Of a DNA stretch of 52,425 nucleotides, positions 34,411 through 42,266 are shown piece by piece (within the stretch, counting starts at the first letter, position 1; each line of letters begins with the position of its first letter). The notes beneath the pieces are model-generated. The model was not told where the DNA came from, did no database searches, and was given only the letters and a program-made list of their open reading frames with translations. The DNA lies in NCBI GenBank assembly GCA_019637335.1, contig JAHBVV010000040.1, positions 1 to 52,425 of the forward strand. Reading direction: 5' to 3'. The DNA is from Candidatus Hydrogenedentota bacterium (GTDB lineage Bacteria; Hydrogenedentota; Hydrogenedentia; Hydrogenedentales; JAEUWI01). Both the position numbers and the translations under genes were made by a program.

Positions 34411-35010
34411 CTAGATCGAGCGGGGCCGGTTTAACCTGGAATGCGGCAGCGCGAACAACTGGCCTACCCGGGCGGTCAGTTCATCCACATGAAACGGCTT
34501 CTTCAGGAAGTCATCAAATCCATACGAAGACAGTTCCTGAATCTCCTCGTCCTCGATGAATCCGGAGATGCCCAGAATGCGCGTGTAGCGGGTCTCCTCC
34601 CGCGACTTCACCCGCTCGCAAACCATGCGCCCGTCCATGTCCGAAAGGTGGATATCCAGGATAAGCAACTGCGGGTTGTGCTCCACCACGATGGCGCCCG
34701 CGTCAAACCCCGTCGAGGCCGTCAGAACAACATACTCATCTTCGCGAGACAGGACGGAAGGAATGATGTCGAGATAGTACGGATCGTCGTCCACCACCAG
34801 CACCCGGCGCTCACCCTCTTCCAGCCGCTCCAACGGAATACCATGGCTCAGCATGAATTTCCGGAGGTGATCGTACGGGATCCGGCGATCGCCGCCAGGA
34901 CCCAGCCGGTACCCCTCGATCTGGCCCAAGTCAAACCAGCGGGAAACCGTGTCGGCGGACACTCCGCAGATTCCAGCGACTTCCCCGGTCGTGAAAACTC
35001 TGTTCTTCAT
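34411..35010 (-). CDS. Response regulator with N-terminal excisionase/MerR-like DNA-binding domain
   Basis: In this 199-aa protein the DNA-binding domain comes first (FTTGEVAGICGVSADTVSRW, then GGDRRIPYDHLRKFM), of the excisionase/MerR winged-helix type. A receiver domain follows from about residue 67: acidic pocket LVVDDDPYYLD, phospho-acceptor D119 in LLILDIHLSDMDG, and the lysine in FLKKPFHVDEL. The order is the reverse of most response regulators. No kinase is adjacent; the hybrid kinase at 18163 ends in its own receiver and lacks a visible phosphotransfer domain. It converges on the GH2 gene with a 59-bp gap. Confidence 0.88.
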   Translation of the reverse strand: MKNRVFTTGEVAGICGVSADTVSRWFDLGQIEGYRLGPGGDRRIPYDHLRKFMLSHGIPLERLEEGERRVLVVDDDPYYLDIIPSVLSREDEYVVLTASTGFDAGAIVVEHNPQLLILDIHLSDMDGRMVCERVKSREETRYTRILGISGFIEDEEIQELSSYGFDDFLKKPFHVDELTARVGQLFALPHSRLNRPRSI

Positions 35011-35386
35011 TCGTCCACCCTAAACTAACGCCCCCAGAAGTCCAGTCGCCTTAAGACACAGAACCCGCCCAGCCGTTGGAGGAATGGGCAAGGAGTCAGC
35101 CCGCGTGGGCTGAATGCGAAGGCAGTCTCAAGACGCAGCTTGCGCCTGGAGACCAGGAACCGACGCCCGCAGCGCACTTCCGCGCCTCGAACAGCATACC
35201 GTGTCATGAACACCAAACTCAACTTAATCGACGGTTCGCGCGCGGGGAGAGCACAGCGGCCCCTCCCGCGCGCGGCCAGTTTGCAATGGCCCTCGGCGAC
35301 ATTCTAAACTTAGGGGCCTAACAGTTTTATATCGTATCTTATGAAGTCCGCAACATGGCCGAGCGCCGCGAGGTACGCCCCTTATC
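35011..35386. other. Divergent intergenic region between response regulator and desaturase
   Basis: No gene is supported. The gap holds a GC-rich stem-loop (35237-35274) and, nearer the desaturase, an AT-rich segment (AACAGTTTTATATCGTATCT near 35321) likely to hold its promoter. No clear -35/-10 pair could be fixed. Confidence 0.5.
35237..35274. other. GC-rich stem-loop upstream of the acyl-ACP desaturase
   Basis: Arms CGCGCGCGGG (35237-35246) and CCCGCGCGCG (35265-35274) pair perfectly over 10 bp with an 18-nt loop. There is no T tract. It may be a leader structure or an end point for transcription. Confidence 0.4.
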
Positions 35387-36436
35387 ATGATTCCATCTCG
35401 ACTTGAAGTAATGAAGCATGTGGAGCACTTTGTCGCCGACAAGCTCGGCGTATTCCTTCGTGACCCCGATACCAACTGGCAGCCCAGCGATTTCACCCCC
35501 GATCTTTCCACGCCGGAAGGCATGCAGGCGCTGAACGAATTGCGCGCCGAAGCCTCCCGCCTTCCCGAAGACGCCCTCGCCGTGCTGGTAGGCGACATGA
35601 TTACCGAGGAGGCGTTGCCCTCCTACGCCTCCTGGATCAGCACCCTCGAGGGCGTCGGCGTTACGGGACAGCCCCAGACGGCCTGGGGCGCCTGGAATCG
35701 CGCCTGGTGCGGCGAGGAAAACCGCCACGGCGACCTGCTCAACCGCTGGCTTTACCTGTCGGGCCGCGTCAACATGCGCGAGATCGAGGTGAGCATCCAG
35801 CACCTCATCAAGGATGGCGGGGATACCCAGAGTGAAAACGATCCCTACCGGACCTTCGTGTATACCTCGTTCCAGGAAATAGCGACCCGGATATCCCATC
35901 TCAACGTGGGTAAAATTGCCCGTTCGGTGGGCGCGGAACGGCTCTACGAACTGTCCGCGCGTATCGCCGGGGATGAACAACGCCATGCCCGCGCGTACAA
36001 GTATTTCATCTCGAAAATCCTCGAAATCGACACGAGCGAGGCGATCCTCGCCTTCCACGACATGATGAAGAAGAAGATCACCATGCCCGCCATGTACATG
36101 CGAGAGCGCGGCGCGCCCCTGGGCGAAACCTTCAAGAAGTTCGAGGCCGTCGCCACCCGCACCGGTGTCTACACCGGATGGGATTACGTCCAGATCGTCG
36201 AGGATTTGCTTGCGGACTGGGACATCGAACACTTCACGGGCCTCACGCCCGCCGCCGCGAAAGCCCAGGACTACCTGTGCAGCCTCCCTCAGCGCTACCG
36301 CAAACTGCTCTCGCGCATGCAGGACCGCGGACCGCGCAAATCGGATCCATCCGGAGAGCACGTAGCCCCACGCTTCAACTGGATCCTTCCCACCCAGGAT
36401 CTCCCGGCATCCGCTGGCGCGCCGGTATCGATCTAA
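35387..36436 (+). CDS. Acyl-[acyl-carrier-protein] desaturase (soluble diiron type)
   Basis: The 349-aa protein matches the plant stearoyl-ACP/mycobacterial DesA family. The diiron ligands are visible: E75 (DMITEEALPSY), E111/H114 (WCGEENRHG), E164 (FQEIATRISH) and E197/H200 (AGDEQRHAR). No membrane segment is present, as expected for the soluble class. The enzyme introduces a double bond into ACP-bound fatty acids using O2 and ferredoxin, so the organism probably lives aerobically or microaerobically at times. ATG 35387 follows GAGG by about 12 nt; ATG 35411 is an alternative. acpP and fabF lie about 3-4 kb away. Confidence 0.9.
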   Translation: MIPSRLEVMKHVEHFVADKLGVFLRDPDTNWQPSDFTPDLSTPEGMQALNELRAEASRLPEDALAVLVGDMITEEALPSYASWISTLEGVGVTGQPQTAWGAWNRAWCGEENRHGDLLNRWLYLSGRVNMREIEVSIQHLIKDGGDTQSENDPYRTFVYTSFQEIATRISHLNVGKIARSVGAERLYELSARIAGDEQRHARAYKYFISKILEIDTSEAILAFHDMMKKKITMPAMYMRERGAPLGETFKKFEAVATRTGVYTGWDYVQIVEDLLADWDIEHFTGLTPAAAKAQDYLCSLPQRYRKLLSRMQDRGPRKSDPSGEHVAPRFNWILPTQDLPASAGAPVSI

Positions 36437-36475
36437 TCCCGCTATATCAATCTAATCCCGCTATCAGAACTGAAA

Positions 36476-36533
36476 ACGCCGCCGGCCGGCTGGTCCCCGG
36501 AGATTTCCGGGGGGCCAGCCGATCCGGCGGCGT
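36476..36533. terminator. Bidirectional terminator hairpin between desaturase and pyrophosphatase
   Basis: Outer arms ACGCCGCCGG and CCGGCGGCGT and inner arms GGCTGG/CCAGCC and CCCCGG/CCGGGG form one long stem with an AGATTT loop. It has AAAA on its left and TTT shortly to its right, and lies between two convergent genes, so it can stop transcripts from both sides. Confidence 0.75.
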
Positions 36534-36558
36534 ATGCGTTTAGGAACCCTTCTCGCGG

Positions 36559-38637
36559 TTAGACGAAAAGCGGGGCAAGCACCAGCGCGATTACGCACAT
36601 GAGCTTGATAAGAATATTGATCGACGGGCCAACCGTGTCCTTCAGCGGATCGCCAACGGTATCGCCGACCACGGCCGCCTTGTGCGCGTCCGAATTCTTG
36701 CCGCCGTAGTTGCCTTCTTCGATGTACTTCTTGGCGTTGTCCATCGCGCCGCCAGCGTTCGCCGTGTAGATACCGAGCATGACGCCCGTGGCGATCGCGC
36801 CGACCAGCATGCCGGCCAGGCCTTCCGTGCCGAACAACAGCCCCATTATCACCGGAACCACCAGGGCCATGGCCCCGGGCACCAGCATACCCTGAAGCGC
36901 GCCCTTCGTGGCGATATCCACGCAGGTGCGGCTATCGGGAAACACGCCCTCCTGCCCGTCGCGCAGGCCCGGAATCTCCTTGAACTGCCGGCGCACTTCA
37001 ATAATCATCGTATCCGCGCAGTGGCCCACCGCCCGAAACAGCATCGAGCTGAACAGGAACGGTAGCATCGCGCCGATCAGCAGGCCCGCGAGCACTTGCG
37101 GGTCCGCCAGGTTCATCGACAGGACCAGGGACGCGTCGCCCGTCGCCGCGCGCACCGCCTCCTGCGACGCCATAATAAAGGCGCTGAGCAGGCCGATGGC
37201 CGCGAAAGCCGCGCTGCCAATCGCAAAACCCTTGCCGATCGCCGCCGTGGTGTTGCCCACGGAATCCAGGCGATCCGTCACCTTGCGGACTTCCGGATCA
37301 AGGCCAGCCATTTCGGCGATCCCGCCCGCGTTGTCCGCGATCGGGCCATACGCGTCCACAGCCACCACCATACCCGTGGTCGCAAGCATGCCAAGCGCAG
37401 CAATCGCCACGCCGTACACGCCGCAGCAGTAGTAGGAACCAATAACCGCCAGCGCCAGCACAATCACCGGAATGCCCGTGCTCTGCATGCCCACCGCCAT
37501 GCCTTCCACCACGGCAATCGCCGGACCCGTCTCACAGCGCCGCGCGAGCGCCTTGACCGGCTTGTAGTCCGCGGAGGTGAAGTACTCGCTCACAAACCCG
37601 ACGATACTGCCGCTGACAATGCCGAGCACGCACGCGGCGAAGGGGCCCCACCACGCGTACGTGGCCCCATCGATAACAAAGTCGCTGCCCGCAAGCCTGG
37701 CGTAGGCGAATGCGCCGATCATCGTCAACAGCGCGCTGATGTAGGTGCCCATCATGAGGGCCTTCTGCGGATTGCTCTGCGCAAACTTCTTCACGTACAG
37801 CACGCCGATGATCGACGCAACCATGCCCATTGCCGCCACCACGAAGGGGAAAGCCAGCACGTACATCGGGCCGCCCGCGGCCACGATGATAGCGGCGATC
37901 GCCAGGCTCGCAATGATCGACTCCACATACGACTCAAGCAGGTCCGCGCCCAGACCGGCCACGTCACCCACATTGTCCCCAACGTTGTCCGCGATAACCG
38001 CCGGGTTGCGCGGGTCGTCTTCCGGAATGCCCGCTTCCACCTTGCCCACCAGGTCCGCGCCCATATCGGCGCCTTTCGTGAAGATGCCGCCGCCGGAACG
38101 GCCAAACAGCGCGACCAGCGAGGCGCCCATGGCGTACCCGTTGACAATCACGCTGTTGCCCTCAAAGAGCCAGTAAACAAAGGCCAGGCCCATCAGCGCA
38201 ATGCTGACCACGCCCATGCCCATCACCGCGCCCCCGCTGATGGCCACGTCCAGCGCGCCAACGACCCCCTTGGCGCGCGCGGCCTCCGTCGTGCGCGCGT
38301 TCGCCCGGGTCGCGATGTACATGCCGAGGAAGCCCGCGCAGGCGCTGGCGATCGCGCCCGCCGCAAATGCGATGGCGGTCTTCCAGTTCAGGCCGAGCTC
38401 CGCGTCATAGACGCCGATCCCCGCCAGAAACGCCATCACGATCAGCGCCAGAACAACCACATAGCTGTATTCCCGGCGCAAGAATGCCTGCGCCCCCTCC
38501 TGCACCATCTCGGAGATTTTGGCCATTTGCTCGGTGCCCTGCGGCTGGCGGAGGACATACCGCGCCAGGTACAGAACGAAGAGCAGGGTTGCGGCGGACA
38601 CGAGGACCGCCAGTTTGAGAAACGGGACGTCTTGCAT
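36559..38637 (-). CDS. hppA: Membrane-bound ion-translocating pyrophosphatase, K+-dependent type
   Basis: The 692-aa protein has about sixteen membrane helices. The pyrophosphate-binding motifs are GGGIFTKGADMGADLVGKVE, GIPEDDPRNPAVIADNVGDN and, near the C-terminus, GDTVGDPLKDTVGPS. It hydrolyses PPi to pump H+ or Na+ across the membrane. The GNTTAA motif (alanine rather than lysine at the last position) marks K+-dependent enzymes. Whether H+ or Na+ is moved cannot be settled from sequence here. ATG 38637 has an excellent AAAGGAGC site; a start at 38703 adds 22 unconserved residues. It follows rnc on the same strand with a 121-bp gap. Confidence 0.95.
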   Translation of the reverse strand: MQDVPFLKLAVLVSAATLLFVLYLARYVLRQPQGTEQMAKISEMVQEGAQAFLRREYSYVVVLALIVMAFLAGIGVYDAELGLNWKTAIAFAAGAIASACAGFLGMYIATRANARTTEAARAKGVVGALDVAISGGAVMGMGVVSIALMGLAFVYWLFEGNSVIVNGYAMGASLVALFGRSGGGIFTKGADMGADLVGKVEAGIPEDDPRNPAVIADNVGDNVGDVAGLGADLLESYVESIIASLAIAAIIVAAGGPMYVLAFPFVVAAMGMVASIIGVLYVKKFAQSNPQKALMMGTYISALLTMIGAFAYARLAGSDFVIDGATYAWWGPFAACVLGIVSGSIVGFVSEYFTSADYKPVKALARRCETGPAIAVVEGMAVGMQSTGIPVIVLALAVIGSYYCCGVYGVAIAALGMLATTGMVVAVDAYGPIADNAGGIAEMAGLDPEVRKVTDRLDSVGNTTAAIGKGFAIGSAAFAAIGLLSAFIMASQEAVRAATGDASLVLSMNLADPQVLAGLLIGAMLPFLFSSMLFRAVGHCADTMIIEVRRQFKEIPGLRDGQEGVFPDSRTCVDIATKGALQGMLVPGAMALVVPVIMGLLFGTEGLAGMLVGAIATGVMLGIYTANAGGAMDNAKKYIEEGNYGGKNSDAHKAAVVGDTVGDPLKDTVGPSINILIKLMCVIALVLAPLFV

Positions 38638-38758
38638 GCGTACAGCTCCTTTCCGCTTGCGCACCGCCGCCAGATGGCGGCCGGCCGCACGCTGGTATCG
38701 CATAAATCGCGAGAAATGCCATGGATGGCGTAAACCGGCAACCCGCTTCCCAATTGGG

Positions 38759-39484
38759 CTAGGGCGGGCTGGCAGGTACTTGCCCCTCGCGAATCAGGGC
38801 TTCCCGCGCGGCCGCCTGTTCCGCCTCTTTGATGGTGGAACCGGCGCCGCGGCCCATGGCCGTACCTCTTACGTACACTTCCACCTCGAACACCTTCTGG
38901 TGATCGGGGCCTTCGGCCCGCATCACGCTGAATTGCGGCAGCGCGATTCGCTGGGCCTGACAGTAATTCTGCAAGCGGGACTTGTAGTCCCCGTGCAGGT
39001 TCGACGCGCTTGCGGCGCGAATTTCCCCCTCGAATACGGTGATAATAAAGGCCTGGGCGGCGGGATACCCCTGATCGAGGTAGATTGCGCCGAGAAGCGC
39101 TTCCATGCAATCGGCCACCAGCGCGGTGCGCGCGCGGCCACCAGACTGCTCCTCCCCTTTCCCCAGGCGAATATGTGGTGTTATCCCCAGATGATTCCCT
39201 ACGCGCGCCACGACTTTCCGGTTCACCAGGCCGGCGCGAAGCCGGCTGTAGTCACCGGGGCGCTGGTTGGGCATGGTCTCGAACAAGTGGTGTGCGATGG
39301 CCAGCCCCAGCACGGCATCCCCCAGAAACTCGAGCGATTCGTAGTCCAGCGTTCCCCCGCCCTCACCCGCGACGCTGGAAGCATGGGTAAGAGCTCTGTC
39401 AAACAAGGTCCAGTCACGCATCGTGTAGCCGAGCCTGGCTGCCAGGCCCTGCAACTCCACGAGGCGTTCTTGGGGTTCATTCAT
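38759..39484 (-). CDS. rnc: Ribonuclease III
   Basis: The 241-aa protein has the RNase III catalytic signature YESLEFLGDAVLGL with E49, E52 and D56, and the second metal site in DCMEALLGAIYLDQG. A C-terminal double-stranded-RNA-binding domain follows (DYKSRLQNYCQAQ, GRGAGSTIKEAEQAAAREAL). It cuts double-stranded RNA in rRNA and mRNA processing. Its ATG overlaps the fabF stop by 8 bp (ATGAATGA), so the two are translationally coupled; the acpP-fabF-rnc order is common in bacteria. Confidence 0.95.
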   Translation of the reverse strand: MNEPQERLVELQGLAARLGYTMRDWTLFDRALTHASSVAGEGGGTLDYESLEFLGDAVLGLAIAHHLFETMPNQRPGDYSRLRAGLVNRKVVARVGNHLGITPHIRLGKGEEQSGGRARTALVADCMEALLGAIYLDQGYPAAQAFIITVFEGEIRAASASNLHGDYKSRLQNYCQAQRIALPQFSVMRAEGPDHQKVFEVEVYVRGTAMGRGAGSTIKEAEQAAAREALIREGQVPASPP

Positions 39485-40706
39485 ACCTGGTTAAAATAAG
39501 CGAGGCGTTGTGTCCGCCAAATCCCAATGAGTTGGACATCGTCGCGCGAATCGGGGTTTCACGCGCCTCGTTCGCAACAATGTTAAGGTCGCATTCCGGA
39601 TCCGGCGTGTCGTAATTGATGTTCGGCGGAGCGATCCCATCGAGAATACTGAGCAGGCAGATCACCGCTTCCACGCCGCCGGCGGCGCCCAGCAGGTGCC
39701 CTATCATCGACTTCGTCGAACTGGCCAGCGGCGTCACCTCGCCGAACACGTCGTGCAGGGCGCGGCATTCGCCCGCGTCGTTTAGTTTCGTGCTCGTCCC
39801 GTGCGCGTTGAAATAGTCGATATCCGACGGGTTCAGCCGCGCGTCGCGCAGGCCTTCCTTCATCGCCGCCGCAACCCCGGACCCGTCCGGGCGCGGCGCG
39901 GTTATATGGTACGCGTCACACGTCTCCCCCATGCCCGCGACCACGCCGAGAATCTCGGCCCCGCGCGCCTTGGCGTGCTCCTCCGACTCCAGCACCATCA
40001 CCCCCGCGCCCTCGCCCATCACGAATCCATCGCGGTCCATGTCAAACGGGCGGCTGGCGCGCTCGGGTTCGTCGTTGCGCGTGGAAAGCGCCTTCAGCGC
40101 GCAGAATCCAGCGATTCCGAAGGGTATTACCGTCGCCTCCGCGCCACCGGCCACCATGACGTCCGCTTTACCCATGCGAATGAGGTTGGCCGCGTCGCCG
40201 ATGCAGTGCGTGCCGCTCGCGCAGGCCGTCACCACCGCCTTGTTCGCCCCCAGGAGCCCAAGCCGGATCGCCACTGCGCCCGCCGCCATGTTGGCCAGGC
40301 CTTTGGGCACCATCAACGGGGAAACCCGGCGCGATCCGCCCTCGGCCATCTTCACGGAATCCACATTGATCTCGTGGAGCCCGCCGATGCCCGATCCGAC
40401 GATACACCCGCAGCGGTACGGGTCTTCCTTGTCGATATCCAGGCCGGCCTGCTTCCAGGCCTCCACGGCGGCGTGGATGGCAAACTGGCTGTAGCGGCTC
40501 ATCCGCCGCATTTCCTTGTTGTCCATCCCGTCGGGCATCACGTCTTCGGCTATGCCGGCGATCTTCGCGGGAAGATCCGAGGTGTCGAACGTGTCGATCA
40601 GCCGGATGCCGGACTTCCCGTTGCAGATGTTCCGCCAGAAGGTCTTGATGTCATTGCCGACCGGCGAGACCACGCCAATGCCCGTTACAACCACCTTTGT
40701 GCTCAT
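39477..40706 (-). CDS. fabF: Beta-ketoacyl-ACP synthase II
   Basis: The 409-aa condensing enzyme has the Cys-His-His triad: C162 (TACASGTHCIG), H302 (NAHGTSTKLND) and H337 (SMIGHLLGAAG). The N-terminus VVVTGIGVVSPVG and the final GFGGHNASL are standard. It elongates acyl-ACP with malonyl-ACP in type II fatty-acid synthesis. It is preceded by AAGGG and follows acpP with a 102-bp gap that contains a hairpin, and is coupled to rnc downstream. Confidence 0.96.
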   Translation of the reverse strand: MSTKVVVTGIGVVSPVGNDIKTFWRNICNGKSGIRLIDTFDTSDLPAKIAGIAEDVMPDGMDNKEMRRMSRYSQFAIHAAVEAWKQAGLDIDKEDPYRCGCIVGSGIGGLHEINVDSVKMAEGGSRRVSPLMVPKGLANMAAGAVAIRLGLLGANKAVVTACASGTHCIGDAANLIRMGKADVMVAGGAEATVIPFGIAGFCALKALSTRNDEPERASRPFDMDRDGFVMGEGAGVMVLESEEHAKARGAEILGVVAGMGETCDAYHITAPRPDGSGVAAAMKEGLRDARLNPSDIDYFNAHGTSTKLNDAGECRALHDVFGEVTPLASSTKSMIGHLLGAAGGVEAVICLLSILDGIAPPNINYDTPDPECDLNIVANEARETPIRATMSNSLGFGGHNASLILTRYE

Positions 40707-40727
40707 GGGTACCCTTATTGTTCAAGA

Positions 40728-40759
40728 CCCAGTCCGTGGACCAATGCCCCCGGACTGGG
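40728..40759 (-). terminator. Hairpin between acpP and fabF (partial terminator or processing site)
   Basis: Arms CCCAGTCCG (40728-40736) and CGGACTGGG (40751-40759) pair perfectly with a 14-nt loop; TTGTT and AACAA farther out could extend it. It lies inside the operon and has no long T run. Such a structure could lower read-through so that ACP is made in excess of FabF. Confidence 0.5.
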
Positions 40760-40808
40760 CACTAGAGCTCAACAATCTATATGCAAAGCGACGCGAAAGT
40801 ATCGCGGC

Positions 40809-41048
40809 TTAGAGCTTAGACTGTATATACTTAATGGCGTCCCCGACGGTCTCGATCTGGTTGGCTTCATCATCAATATCGATGTTGAATTCCTCTTCCA
40901 GGGCCATCAGAAGTTCCGTCAGATCCAGGGAATCCGCCCCGAGATCCTCCATGAACCCGGCGCTTTCAACAACCTCGTCGGCACTTTTGTCAAGACGCTC
41001 GGCAATAATCTCTTTAATCGTTGCTGCTACATCTGCTTCGCTTGCCAT
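40809..41048 (-). CDS. acpP: Acyl carrier protein
   Basis: The 79-aa acidic protein has the phosphopantetheine attachment site S40 in DLGADSLDLTELLMALEEEF. It carries growing acyl chains for fatty-acid synthesis and for the desaturase nearby. The ribosome binding site AAAGGAGGTG is near perfect, as expected for a very abundant protein, and a promoter is visible at 41101-41130. Confidence 0.97.
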   Translation of the reverse strand: MASEADVAATIKEIIAERLDKSADEVVESAGFMEDLGADSLDLTELLMALEEEFNIDIDDEANQIETVGDAIKYIQSKL

Positions 41049-41100
41049 ACACTACACCTCCTTTCATCTGGGTTTTGGTGGGCCATCCTTTTGAAGTGTA

Positions 41101-41130
41101 AGTATATCCTTTGCATATCCTTAAGTTCAA
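41101..41130 (-). promoter_or_regulatory. Probable acpP promoter
   Basis: On the minus strand TTGAAC (41130-41125) and TATACT (41106-41101) are separated by 18 bp. The -10 box matches the consensus at five of six positions. The leader would be about 45 nt. Confidence 0.6.
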
Positions 41131-41232
41131 CTATGGGACGGGGGTATTTCAGGCGAAAACCCGGACGGGCGCACGCGTCGGCGCACGAAAAAAACAGCGT
41201 AAAACCGGGCAGCAACCGGGCCAGAATGCCGC

Positions 41233-41346
41233 TCAGCCCCGCGCTTTCAGCGCCATTATCGCTATCACGAACGGCGCCGCCGCAATTATCCACCACTTGT
41301 ACGCAATCGCAAGCCCGATCACGTCGTTGAGCGTAATCCCGAACAT
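41233..41346 (-). CDS. Very small membrane protein (37 aa)
   Basis: The frame reads MFGITLNDVIGLAIAYKWWI and ends IMALKARG. It has one hydrophobic helix with a central KWW and a basic C-terminal tail. A strong GGGGAGG site lies 7 nt upstream of the ATG. It starts 28 bp after the zinc-ribbon membrane protein gene and lies upstream of acpP on the same strand. The family is unknown to me. Its position suggests it is a small partner or regulator of the membrane protein before it, which is inference. Confidence 0.6.
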   Translation of the reverse strand: MFGITLNDVIGLAIAYKWWIIAAAPFVIAIMALKARG

Positions 41347-41374
41347 CCTTCAACCTCCCCGCGCCACGCGCAAT

Positions 41375-42121
41375 TCACGACATCGCACCCCACGCTCCCA
41401 GCCCCGACAGGAGCAGGGCAATAAGCCCCAGACCAAACGCCACCCGGATCCAGCGCCGCGCAGGGCTCGCCGCCTTCGAAAAGGCCCCCGGCCCCGTCCA
41501 TATCACCGTACCCAACGACAACACCAGCGCAACCAGCGATAGAATCGTCCGCTGCCCGCCAATCTCCGAAGCGCCCCAGGCGCTGAAGAGCACAACCCAC
41601 GCCAGCGCGCTAACGCACAATCCGCTGATCCAGGGCGGCGTCCGCGTACTGGCGCTTCCCGTGAGCACCCGCCTGTTCAGGGCCTCCTCATCCACCAGCG
41701 GCGCGCCCTCATACAACACGCGCGAGGGTCCCGGTTCCGGCGCCCCCTCGGACGCGCGGTACGGAGTCTCGTCCAGATCCCGCGTCAGCGACTCAAAGCT
41801 CAGGCTCTCGCCCGCCGGCGTGCGCTCCTCCCGGCGCGGCTGCTCCTCGCCGCCGGAACGCCGCTTCCGCGTCTTCCGCCCCAATTCCGCCCGCTCCGCG
41901 CGCCGCTCCCGCAATTCCTTCGACTGCTGTGCGCGCTTGTCATAGTTGGCCACGACGCACGAGACGCATATATTGCGCCCACTGCTCGTCCGCTGGATAT
42001 GGCTCCGGCAGACGGTCTTGTGGCAGCGGTCACACTCGTTGCCACACACTTCGCAAAGCAGGATCTCGCATTCGTGGCAATACCCGACGGCACTGCGCAC
42101 GCCACACTCGGAACATTCCAT
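41375..42121 (-). CDS. Cys-rich zinc-binding membrane protein (B-box-like N-terminus, three TM helices)
   Basis: The 248-aa protein starts with a Cys-rich domain. C3, C6, C15, C18, C23, C26, C30, C33 and C38 with H41, then C52 and C55, resemble B-box or double zinc-ribbon modules. A strongly basic coiled region follows (about 60-100, KELRERRAERAELGRKTRKR), then an acidic/proline linker, and three membrane helices near 166-187, 193-211 and 225-246. The zinc domain is probably cytoplasmic. I do not recognise a named family. It heads the group that continues with the 37-aa protein and acpP-fabF-rnc. Possible roles include membrane assembly or scaffolding, but there is no direct evidence. Confidence 0.75.
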   Translation of the reverse strand: MECSECGVRSAVGYCHECEILLCEVCGNECDRCHKTVCRSHIQRTSSGRNICVSCVVANYDKRAQQSKELRERRAERAELGRKTRKRRSGGEEQPRREERTPAGESLSFESLTRDLDETPYRASEGAPEPGPSRVLYEGAPLVDEEALNRRVLTGSASTRTPPWISGLCVSALAWVVLFSAWGASEIGGQRTILSLVALVLSLGTVIWTGPGAFSKAASPARRWIRVAFGLGLIALLLSGLGAWGAMS

Positions 42122-42181
42122 CGCTTACACCCAATACCCCTCTCGCGGTCCGGCGCGCGCGACCCCCGGCGCGGCCCTGGT

Positions 42182-42210
42182 TTAGACACGGCATCCGGCC
42201 TGATTATACA
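42182..42210 (+). promoter_or_regulatory. Possible promoter for the M24-like gene
   Basis: TTAGAC (42182-42187) and TATACA (42205-42210) are 17 bp apart, about 60 bp upstream of the ATG at 42267. Each box matches only part of the consensus. Confidence 0.35.
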
Positions 42211-42266
42211 ATGCCCCCCGGATCACAGCAACCGCAAAGAACTACCCCGGAAGGACCCAGAAACGC

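Noticed and set aside
37096-38733. A 545-codon plus-strand open frame opposite hppA
   Set aside because: It is rich in His, Arg and Ala with no motif; the pyrophosphatase on the other strand is certain.
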